Shown piece by piece: positions 1-5,292 of a DNA stretch of 5,780 nt (within the stretch, counting starts at the first letter, position 1; each line of letters starts with the position of its first letter). The notes below the pieces were generated by a model. That model saw only the letters and a list, made by a program, of their open reading frames with translations, was not told the origin of the DNA and did no database searches. Source of the DNA: DATDRS01 sp035291605 (lineage in GTDB: Bacteria > Chloroflexota > Anaerolineae > Anaerolineales > UBA6663); assembly GCA_035291605.1 (NCBI GenBank), contig DATDRS010000149.1, positions 1 to 5,780 of the forward strand, read 5' to 3'. The position numbers and the translations under genes are program-made.

Positions 1-1107
1 GAGGTTGGGCGGCGTCTTCTGGTAATCAATCTGGATATTATAGAAACGCTGATCCACAAAGCGCTGCAACCGGCGGCGGGCGGGCTGGAAGATTATTCCA
101 AACGCCCCCGCGGACACGGCCACCGCGACCAGCGGCCCGCCCGCGAAATTCTGAAAGGCCTGCGAGATCGCCATCAGGCTGACGCCGAAGAGGGCGGACA
201 GCAGAACAGTGAGCGCGCCGTAGACCAGCGAGCGGTTAATGAGCAGATCAATGTCATACAGGCGGTACTTGAGAATGGCGATGCCTACGGCAATGGGCAG
301 GGCAACGAGGACAGGGACCTCCGCCACTTCCACAGCGCGTTGGTATTGAGGCAGGAGGATTGCGATGGGTACGGCGACGATGGTGAAGAGGATGAGGAGG
401 GCGGCCGCGTAGGCGACCCACTTGAGTTGCTGTCGTTCCTCCCCCCCCGCACGGCGGAAGCGCAGGATCAGGGAAATTGCGGAGGCTCCCACCGCTGCCA
501 GAATGAGAACGCCGACGATAATCTGCACCCACAGACCAGCAGCACCCTCGATGCCAAGCGGGTTATGGATGGATGGAATAAGCCTAAAGGGGCCTGGTTG
601 GAGCGCTGCCGTAATGGTCGCCAACCCCGTTGCTCCAATGGCGAGCCACATCACGGGCCGCCAGCGCTGAGATAGCAACCGACCATTGGGGAAAAGCAAG
701 AGCGTGAACGTAAACATGAGGGAGAAGCTAAAACTGCTGGCCCACAGCCTAATCCACGCCATCATCACACCGCCTGAGAGCGCGCCCGGCTTGGTGACGA
801 GCGCGTAGACCGCGTATTGCTCTGCGAAGTCAGACAGTGCGATCAGGAGTCCTCCAGCCCCGAAAATCCAGCCGACGGGATTCTCAGGGCGGCGCGAGGC
901 AATCAGCGCCCCCACCGTCGCAAACGCCAAGGATAGGACTTTGAAGAGGTTGCCTAAAAACGAGGCGGGATCGTTCAGGTACTGAAGAAGCAATCGGAGC
1001 GCGACGAGCGCTACGGAGAGCGCCCACAGGGACCAGGCAAGCCGGGCGAGGAGGAGCGCACGGCCTTGCAGGCGGGTGCTGGCCTCAGGCTGTAAGTCAG
1101 CGCTCAT
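1..1107 (-). CDS. Multi-pass membrane sensor/kinase-like protein, N-terminal 369 residues (C-terminus beyond left edge)
   Basis: The frame is open from an ATG at 1107 to the window edge, giving 369 codons without a stop. The protein is very hydrophobic, with about 8-10 likely membrane segments (roughly residues 18-42, 56-71, 78-100, 117-140, 150-170, 190-215, 229-253, 263-280, 294-315 and 322-340). Motifs seen are RRPENPVGW (72-80), LLFPNGRL (137-144), RFRRAGGEERQQLKW (216-230), KYRLYDIDLLINRSLVYG (280-297) and RRRLQRFVDQRFYN (344-357). I know this pattern from Chloroflexota and actinobacterial membrane sensor regions, where the arginine-rich FVDQRFY helix leads into a cytoplasmic signalling domain, either histidine-kinase type (GAF/HATPase) or Ser/Thr protein kinase. 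The catalytic part lies outside the window, so the output cannot be decided here. It has its own promoter at 1257-1285. The Shine-Dalgarno sequence is weak (GAGA about 7 nt upstream). Confidence 0.82.
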   Translation of the reverse strand, partial: MSADLQPEASTRLQGRALLLARLAWSLWALSVALVALRLLLQYLNDPASFLGNLFKVLSLAFATVGALIASRRPENPVGWIFGAGGLLIALSDFAEQYAVYALVTKPGALSGGVMMAWIRLWASSFSFSLMFTFTLLLFPNGRLLSQRWRPVMWLAIGATGLATITAALQPGPFRLIPSIHNPLGIEGAAGLWVQIIVGVLILAAVGASAISLILRFRRAGGEERQQLKWVAYAAALLILFTIVAVPIAILLPQYQRAVEVAEVPVLVALPIAVGIAILKYRLYDIDLLINRSLVYGALTVLLSALFGVSLMAISQAFQNFAGGPLVAVAVSAGAFGIIFQPARRRLQRFVDQRFYNIQIDYQKTPPNL

Positions 1108-1111
1108 GGCG

Positions 1112-1217
1112 GTCTCTAAGAAAGTGTCCTCAAACTCGCTCAAAGTCCGCGTCCTCGCGGACGTTCCCCGCCGCGAGGACGCGGCTGGGGAGCGTTTGAG
1201 GACACTCTCTAAGGGGC
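1112..1217. repeat. Nested (double) palindrome in the leader of the sensor gene
   Basis: The outer arms 1123-1135 (AGTGTCCTCAAAC) and 1194-1206 are exact 13-bp reverse complements. They extend outward to 1116 and 1213 with 18 of 20 positions pairing, and inward through GCTC/GAGC (1138-1141 with 1190-1193) after a 2-nt bulge. Inside, 1147-1160 (CCGCGTCCTCGCGG) and 1171-1184 are exact 14-bp reverse complements around a 10-nt loop. The left inner arm can also fold alone: GTCCGCG 1145-1151, loop TCCT, CGCGGAC 1156-1162. Inverted arms of this size look like a small non-autonomous palindromic element (REP- or MITE-like). In the minus-strand mRNA it would form one long hairpin ending about 8 nt before the sensor ATG, so it could also affect translation. 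No transposase is nearby. Confidence 0.85.
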
Positions 1218-1256
1218 GAGGAAAGACAGAAGCCGAATCTTGTCGAATTCACGCTC

Positions 1257-1285
1257 ATTATAGCCTTTGGACAATGCAAGTTCAA
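1257..1285 (-). promoter_or_regulatory. Sigma70-type promoter for the sensor gene
   Basis: Read on the minus strand, TTGAAC (1285-1280) is followed after exactly 17 nt by a perfect TATAAT (1262-1257). Four of six -35 bases and all six -10 bases match the consensus. Transcription would begin near 1250, leaving a leader of about 140 nt that includes the whole nested palindrome at 1112-1217. The site faces the sensor gene and lies outside any coding frame, which favours it being real. It also implies that the sensor gene does not depend on read-through from the PBP operon. Confidence 0.65.
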
Positions 1286-1420
1286 CAGGCGACAGTCAGA
1301 ACTTGGCTTTGCCACCGTGACCTTCAATATGAACATGGGGCGGCTCACCCAAGTCGAGACTCCAAAAGAAGAAACGGAATCCGCACTGGCGACGCCCGCA
1401 GTCTGCGAGACAAAATGGGG

Positions 1421-1451
1421 CTTGACGGGTCAAGGTTTTCTGACGTATATT
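1421..1451 (+). promoter_or_regulatory. Possible plus-strand promoter with overlapping palindrome
   Basis: TTGACG (1422-1427) and TATATT (1446-1451) are separated by 18 nt. Each hexamer differs from the sigma70 consensus at one position. The -35 box lies inside a perfect inverted repeat, CTTGAC-GG-GTCAAG (1421-1434), which could serve as an operator. A transcript would start near 1458 and run into the structured element at 1484-1548. No protein gene follows on the plus strand, so the site is either chance or the promoter of a small RNA. Confidence 0.35.
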
Positions 1452-1457
1452 GAGGGT

Positions 1458-1476
1458 ACTGAAAAATCAGTTTTTT
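1458..1476 (+). terminator. Weak hairpin followed by T-run (plus strand)
   Basis: ACTGA (1458-1462), a four-A loop and TCAGT (1467-1471) form a 5-bp stem followed directly by more T residues to 1476. The shape is that of an intrinsic terminator for plus-strand transcription, but the stem is short and AT-rich, and no plus-strand gene lies upstream. If the candidate promoter at 1421-1451 is real, this hairpin would sit at the very 5' end of its transcript and would not be expected to terminate it. Confidence 0.22.
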
Positions 1477-1483
1477 CGATTTT

Positions 1484-1548
1484 CCCGCCCACCGAAAAGT
1501 CGCCGCATGGCGACCTGCCCAGACAAGCACTGGGACTAGGTGGGCGGG
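1484..1548. ncRNA. Candidate structured RNA or repeat unit: three-helix junction
   Basis: A perfect 10-bp outer stem, CCCGCCCACC (1484-1493) with GGTGGGCGGG (1539-1548), encloses two perfect hairpins. One is GTCGCC-GCAT-GGCGAC (1499-1514). The other is CCCAG-ACAAGCA-CTGGG (1518-1534). Junction linkers are 5, 3 and 4 nt, so almost every base of the 65-nt unit is either paired or a short linker or loop. The fold works equally well as RNA from either strand. On the plus strand it is followed by TTTGTTTG and preceded by a possible promoter. On the minus strand it would lie in the 3' untranslated part of the PBP mRNA, about 80 nt after the stop. I recognise no named RNA family. A mobile palindromic repeat is the main alternative. 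Confidence 0.4.
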
Positions 1549-1630
1549 TTTGTTTGTGGCGGACGGTACTCCCAAGCAAGCATCTTGCCTCTCCGACTTC
1601 GTCGCCTGCGCCAAAAATGTAGGCCATCCG

Positions 1631-4600
1631 CTACTTCACCGTAATCGTCACCTTCTCGCTGTCCGTGTAATTCCCCGCCGCGTCGTAGGCGCGGACCCAG
1701 AGCGTGTGCGTCCCCCGCGCCGTGCTCGTGATTTTCCAGCGCGTGGAGTACGGCGGCACGGTGGCCGATTCGGTTGAGGCGCCGTCAATGAAGAACGCCA
1801 CGCGCGCGATGGAGAGATTGTCCTGCACTTGCGGCTGGATGATGACTGACTCATCCCTGCCCACCTCAAATTCTTCGTTGGGCGCGGGGGCGAGCAAATT
1901 TACTGTCGGCGGCTGGTTATCTACGGTGACTTGAATCGTCGAAGTGTCAAATTGAAACGGGCCGCCCTCCGGGTCGTTCTTCACGACGACAAGTTGCAGC
2001 GAGTACAGGCCGTCCAACCCGGCGGTGTTCCAGGTTTGCAGCGGCCCGTTCTCGATCTGCTCGCCCCGATCACCTTCAATCTGCGTCCACGTTTGTGGGT
2101 ATAACCCCGGCCCATATTGCACGCGAAAGAAGGCGTAGTTGTCGCCCTTGGCCGTGCCGGTGATTTCGACGACGCCGTGAAGGTACGCAAAGGGCTGCGG
2201 CGAGAGGATGGCCGCGTTGCCCACCGGCAGGCATGAACTGCCGATGGGGTCGTACTCGCTCGGCGGCTGGGGCAGGTTGACATCGCGCACCCAGTCGGCG
2301 GCCTCGGCCGGGAGAATCTCGTACACGCGCTCTTCCACCAGTTCAGGCGGGGTACAGACGGTGGCGCGTTTGCCCGTTTCCCGGTTGACGGCGACCGTCT
2401 GCCAGATGTTGTCGGGCGTGGTCGGCTCGGTCCCACGGATGAACACTTCCTCACGGGTGCGCTGGCAATGCGAGGTCGGCAGCAACCCGGAGGGGTCGCA
2501 GACTTTGCCAGTGAGGATGCCGGGGGGCGCCGGCCATCCCTCCGGGGGCAGGTCGCGCGCGCGCGCGGCGTAGGTCATCACCGCGCGCCAGATGGGCGCG
2601 GCCCCGGTGAGGCCGGTCACCGCTTTCATCGGCGAGTTGTCCGAGTTCCCCACCCACACGCCGAGCGCCAGTTGCGGCACGTAGCCCATCGTCCAGTTGT
2701 CGCGGAAGTCGTCGGTCGTGCCGGTTTTCGCGGCGGCGGGGCGGTCTTCGAGCTCAAGCGGGTTGCCGCGCCCGAAGGCGGCCAGGCGCGCCTCGTTGTC
2801 GGAGAGCACGTTGTTGATGAGGTAGGCGAGGTCGGGGCTGAGGATGGGCTGCGTCTGCGGCGTGTCGAACTGATACAGGATCTGTCCGTCCCGGTTCTCG
2901 ACGCGCAGGATGCTCGCCGGGTCGAGCGTACGGTAGCCGGGGCGCTGGTCCTCCGGCGGCACGGGCTGACCGGCCATCACGCCCCTGTTGGCGAGCACGC
3001 CGTAGGCGTAGGTGTGGTCGAGCAGTGTGACTTCGCCGCCGCCGAGCGTGAGCGCTGGGCCGTACTGGCCGAGTTCGAGGCTGTTGATGCCGAGGCGGTG
3101 CGCGAGGCGAATCACGTTGTCCACGCCGACGAGATTGATGGCCTGCACCGCCGGGATGTTGTAACTGCGCGCGAGCGCGACGCGCATGCTCACCGGGCCG
3201 TGAAATTTGCGGTCGTAGTTTTCGGGCGCGTAGGTCGCGCCGTCCGGCAGGGGAAACTGCGCAGCGCTTTGCGTGTCGAGCAGCATCGTCGCGGGCGTGT
3301 AGCCCTTGCTGAACGCGGTGAGATAGGTGTAGGGCTTGAATGACGATCCCGGCTGGCGCAGCCCATCTAACGCGACGTTGAAGCTGCCGGAAATGTCCGG
3401 GTTCCAGTAATCCACCGAACCGACCAGCGCCAGGATTTCGCCGGTTTGAGGGCGGATGGCGACGACGGAGGCGTTTGTCACATGATGGTCCTGGCCCGCG
3501 TCGGATTCGCGCAAGGGCAGGAGGTAGGCGGCCGCCACGCAGCCCTCACCCCCGGCCCTTCCCCCGCCGGGAGAGGGGAGCAGCTCTGGAGGTATGACGA
3601 TATTCGGGTCGCCGCCGCTCAACCGCTTGACCTGCGTCCGGGCCACGCACTCCGCCTGGCCCTGCAAATCCAGGTCGAGCGTCGTGATCACCTTCAACCC
3701 GCCCCGGTTCACCAGATCCTCGCCGAACATTTCCACCAGTTGCTGACGCACGTAGATCGAAAAGTGCGGCGCGAGGATGTTGAAGCGCTTGACGGGCAGC
3801 TGGATGGTCAGCGGCTCTTTCTTCGCGGCCTCGGCCTGCGCCGGCGTGATCAGGCCCTCGCGCGCCATCACGTCGAGCACCACGCTTTGCCTGGCTCTGG
3901 CTTCGTCCGGCGCGTCAATCGGGTTGAGGCCCGGCGCGTTGGGGATGGCGGCGAGCAGCGCGGCTTCGGCGAGCGTGAGCCGGTCGGCGTGCTTGCCGAA
4001 GTAGACGAGCGCGCCCGCGTCCACGCCGTAGGCCAGGTTGCCGTAGAAATTGGTGTTGAGATACCACTCCAGGATTTGTTCTTTGGAGTAGCGGCGCGTG
4101 ATCTCGGCGGCGAGCAGGATTTCGCGCACCTTGCGCGCATAGCTGCGCTCGGCGCGCTGCTCGATGGGGATGAGCGTGTTTTTCACCAATTGCTGGGTGA
4201 TGGAACTGCCGCCCTGAATGGGCTGCCCCTGAAGATTGGAGATGAGCGCCCGCGCGATGCCGAGCAAATCGTAGCCGGGGTTGGTGAAGAAGGTCTTGTC
4301 TTCAATCGCCACCGTCGCGCTGACGACGTGGGAGGGGAGCGCATTGTAGCCGATGTACTGCCGGTCGCCGCCGCGCGGGTCAATCACCTCGTAGATGAGG
4401 CGCTCTCCGGTGCGGTCGTAGATGCGCGTGGTCTGGAAGAACTCGCCGTTCTCGGAACTGAACGCGGCCTGCAGCGCTTCGGCGGAGGGCAGATCGCGCG
4501 TGAAGTAGGCGTACGCGATGGCCAGCGCGCCGACGACGGCGATGAGGAACAGAACTACTGCGGCGGCTGTCGCCGTCCCCGCGCCCACGGCGATGCGCCA

Positions 4601-4675
4601 CGCCCGGCGCGTCCCTTTGCGGGCCTGCTCGCGGCGCTGCTGACGCTGGCGGATGATGGAGGTCGTAGAAGGCAT
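1631..4675 (-). CDS. Class A (bifunctional) penicillin-binding protein with C-terminal Ig-like domains
   Basis: This enzyme polymerises lipid II into glycan strands and cross-links their peptides at the outer face of the membrane. An arginine-rich cytoplasmic tail (residues 9-27) precedes one membrane anchor (about 28-57). The GT51 transglycosylase domain (about 75-290) shows EDKTFF with catalytic Glu125, QGGSSITQQLVKN (154-166) and REILLAAEI (184-192, Glu185). The transpeptidase domain (about 400-700) has all three motifs: SSFK (Ser444, Lys447), SYN (504-506) and KTGT (650-653). Cysteines at 726, 737, 774 and 815 may form disulfides. Two Ig-like domains follow (about 822-918 and 922-1014). 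At 1014 residues it is longer than most class A PBPs, because of the tail. Residues 366-378 come from a palindromic repeat. The ATG at 4675 is chosen because an in-frame TGA lies two codons upstream; no good Shine-Dalgarno is seen, so coupling to the lipoprotein gene 37 bp upstream is likely. Confidence 0.96.
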   Translation of the reverse strand: MPSTTSIIRQRQQRREQARKGTRRAWRIAVGAGTATAAAVVLFLIAVVGALAIAYAYFTRDLPSAEALQAAFSSENGEFFQTTRIYDRTGERLIYEVIDPRGGDRQYIGYNALPSHVVSATVAIEDKTFFTNPGYDLLGIARALISNLQGQPIQGGSSITQQLVKNTLIPIEQRAERSYARKVREILLAAEITRRYSKEQILEWYLNTNFYGNLAYGVDAGALVYFGKHADRLTLAEAALLAAIPNAPGLNPIDAPDEARARQSVVLDVMAREGLITPAQAEAAKKEPLTIQLPVKRFNILAPHFSIYVRQQLVEMFGEDLVNRGGLKVITTLDLDLQGQAECVARTQVKRLSGGDPNIVIPPELLPSPGGGRAGGEGCVAAAYLLPLRESDAGQDHHVTNASVVAIRPQTGEILALVGSVDYWNPDISGSFNVALDGLRQPGSSFKPYTYLTAFSKGYTPATMLLDTQSAAQFPLPDGATYAPENYDRKFHGPVSMRVALARSYNIPAVQAINLVGVDNVIRLAHRLGINSLELGQYGPALTLGGGEVTLLDHTYAYGVLANRGVMAGQPVPPEDQRPGYRTLDPASILRVENRDGQILYQFDTPQTQPILSPDLAYLINNVLSDNEARLAAFGRGNPLELEDRPAAAKTGTTDDFRDNWTMGYVPQLALGVWVGNSDNSPMKAVTGLTGAAPIWRAVMTYAARARDLPPEGWPAPPGILTGKVCDPSGLLPTSHCQRTREEVFIRGTEPTTPDNIWQTVAVNRETGKRATVCTPPELVEERVYEILPAEAADWVRDVNLPQPPSEYDPIGSSCLPVGNAAILSPQPFAYLHGVVEITGTAKGDNYAFFRVQYGPGLYPQTWTQIEGDRGEQIENGPLQTWNTAGLDGLYSLQLVVVKNDPEGGPFQFDTSTIQVTVDNQPPTVNLLAPAPNEEFEVGRDESVIIQPQVQDNLSIARVAFFIDGASTESATVPPYSTRWKITSTARGTHTLWVRAYDAAGNYTDSEKVTITVK
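3543..3580. repeat. GC-rich palindromic repeat inserted in the PBP reading frame
   Basis: The 38-bp block starts CCCTCACCCCCGGCCC and ends CCGGGAGAGGGGAG on the plus strand. It can fold through CCCGGC (3551-3556) and GCCGGG (3566-3571) with imperfect outer pairing. It closely resembles a palindromic repeat very common between genes in many GC-rich bacteria, known from its spurious translations such as LTPGPSPAGRGE (seen here in the opposite frame) and LLPSP-rich peptides (seen here in the PBP frame). It encodes PBP residues 366-378 (LPSPGGGRAGGEG), between the transglycosylase and transpeptidase domains and just before Cys379, without breaking the frame. The identification as a dispersed repeat is from memory; only one copy is in the window. 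Confidence 0.7.
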
Positions 4676-4712
4676 AGGTCAACAGATGGGGGGTAATTAT
4701 TCCACCTGACGG

Positions 4713-5135
4713 TTACTTAGGCAACAGGTTGTCTGTGCTCAATTCAAAGCTGTTGCTCACGCCGTTGACGGTCACAAGGTATACGCCGGCCTTCAGGCCA
4801 ACTACGTCGAGAGCGACGTTTTCTTCAAACGGGACAAGCGCCAGCGTGCAGACGGCGTCTGCTGGGCGCGTGGTAGTGATTTTGATCTCGAAGGTGTTCT
4901 CCTGGCGCGCCTGGATGATCTGGTCAATCTTCGTGCAACCGTCGGGCAAATTGCCCTTTGCCACGACGCGCACTTGCACCGGGAACGATTCCAGCATCAT
5001 TATTTCGACGCTCTCGACCAGCGCCAGGCCGGAGATGACTCCGCCCGACCGGGGCTTGGGGGTGGCGGCAGGCTGGACCACGCTCACAGTGCAAGCGCTG
5101 AAGAGCAGACTCAGAGCGACGAGCAGAAGAATCAT
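4713..5135 (-). CDS. Small secreted lipoprotein, function unknown
   Basis: The 140-residue protein begins with a short hydrophobic signal ending in a lipobox, LFSAC, with Cys15 as the expected lipid-attachment residue. A proline/threonine-type linker (about 20-30) leads to one compact domain (about 33-138) containing ESFPVQVRVVAKGNLPDGC, RPADAVCTLALVPFEE and LKAGVYLVTVNG stretches. Two cysteines (in PDGC and AVC) could pair. The domain looks all-beta. I recall similar lipoproteins and repeated domains in Chloroflexota but know no assigned function. The signal is odd in having no Lys or Arg before the hydrophobic core; no in-frame ATG, GTG or TTG start was found close upstream, so the ATG at 5135 stands. 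Its stop is 37 bp before the PBP start on the same strand, suggesting one operon and an envelope role. Confidence 0.85.
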   Translation of the reverse strand: MILLLVALSLLFSACTVSVVQPAATPKPRSGGVISGLALVESVEIMMLESFPVQVRVVAKGNLPDGCTKIDQIIQARQENTFEIKITTTRPADAVCTLALVPFEENVALDVVGLKAGVYLVTVNGVSNSFELSTDNLLPK

Positions 5136-5195
5136 TGACTTACAGAATATATAGCCATTCGCTATGGAACGCCGCCATTTATAAGAAAAATCGTA

Positions 5196-5224
5196 TTGAC
5201 ATAATTTTCACAGGCAGATATAAT
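5196..5224 (+). promoter_or_regulatory. Perfect consensus sigma70 promoter for the right-hand membrane protein gene
   Basis: TTGACA (5196-5201) and TATAAT (5219-5224) match the housekeeping sigma consensus at all twelve positions with the optimal 17-nt spacer. Transcription would begin near 5231, giving a leader of about 60 nt that ends in a strong ribosome binding site. Perfect promoters are rare and often need repression to be controlled. The AT-rich TAATTTT spacer and the nearby ATAATTAT palindrome are possible contact sites, though no operator can be assigned. Confidence 0.82.
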
Positions 5225-5265
5225 TATGACAAAAGAGTAGGTGGTTCTCACGGTTGGATAAGTAC

Positions 5266-5281
5266 TGGTGAAATGGTGAAA
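5266..5281 (+). repeat. Short tandem repeat in leader, 2 x TGGTGAAA
   Basis: Two exact adjacent copies of TGGTGAAA (5266-5273 and 5274-5281) lie in the leader of the right-hand gene and run directly into its AGGAGG ribosome binding site. Copy-number change here would alter the leader without moving the start codon. It may well be chance. Confidence 0.4.
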
Positions 5282-5286
5282 GGAGG
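5281..5286 (+). promoter_or_regulatory. Strong ribosome binding site that fixes a GTG start
   Basis: AGGAGG sits 6 nt before the GTG at 5293-5295, a near-ideal anti-Shine-Dalgarno match and spacing. It decides the start codon: the first in-frame ATG is 16 codons later and has no comparable site. Confidence 0.88.
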
Positions 5287-5292
5287 TGTCCT

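Larger units (their letters stand above)
1218..1630. other. Intergenic region without a credible protein gene
   Basis: This stretch separates the PBP stop codon from the leader of the sensor gene. Short open frames exist on both strands, but none has a ribosome binding site, a recognisable motif or a protein-like composition. It contains the minus-strand sensor promoter (1257-1285), a possible plus-strand promoter with an overlapping 14-bp palindrome (1421-1451), a weak hairpin plus T-run (1458-1476), the three-helix fold (1484-1548) and a small GCAAG/CTTGC inverted repeat (1576-1588). No convincing Rho-independent terminator for the minus-strand PBP transcript is visible, because the hairpins here lack a T tract on that strand. 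Confidence 0.7.
5136..5292. promoter_or_regulatory. Divergent AT-rich intergenic control region
   Basis: This 157-bp gap lies between the minus-strand lipoprotein-PBP unit and the plus-strand membrane protein gene. Its left two thirds are strikingly AT-rich compared with the flanking genes. The plus-strand promoter is clear (5196-5224). A minus-strand promoter for the lipoprotein must lie here too. AT-rich blocks on that strand (around 5143-5152 and 5178-5184) could be -10 boxes, but no matching -35 was found, so I do not assign one. Confidence 0.6.

Noticed and set aside
441..448. Run of eight C residues within the sensor gene, a possible phase-variable tract or frameshift
   Set aside because: The reading frame keeps its family-like sequence on both sides (RFRRAGGEERQQLKW), so there is no evidence of slippage or assembly error.
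254..675. Short open frames on both strands overlapping the sensor gene
   Set aside because: All are out of frame with the continuous 369-codon sensor frame and have a compositionally biased, domain-free content.
1576..1588. GCAAG-CAT-CTTGC inverted repeat as terminator for the PBP operon
   Set aside because: The stem is only 5 bp and no T tract follows on the minus strand.
1317..1622. 101-codon plus-strand frame and overlapping minus-strand frames in the intergenic region
   Set aside because: They have no ribosome binding site or recognisable motif, show mixed composition, and cross the palindromic structures. Not credible as genes.
2554..2567. Alternating (CG)7 tract, a possible Z-DNA segment
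   Set aside because: It encodes an ordinary Ala-Arg-Ala-Arg stretch in the PBP and is expected by chance in such GC-rich coding DNA.
2468..3343. 291-codon open frame on the plus strand
   Set aside because: It is antisense to the PBP transpeptidase domain, with a low-complexity R/V/G/H composition and no ribosome binding site. It is a shadow frame.
3446..4696. 416-codon open frame on the plus strand opposite the PBP gene
   Set aside because: It is fully antisense to the well-supported PBP, arginine/valine/glycine-rich with no domain, and contains the translated palindromic repeat (LTPGPSPAGRGE). It is a product of GC-rich codon bias.
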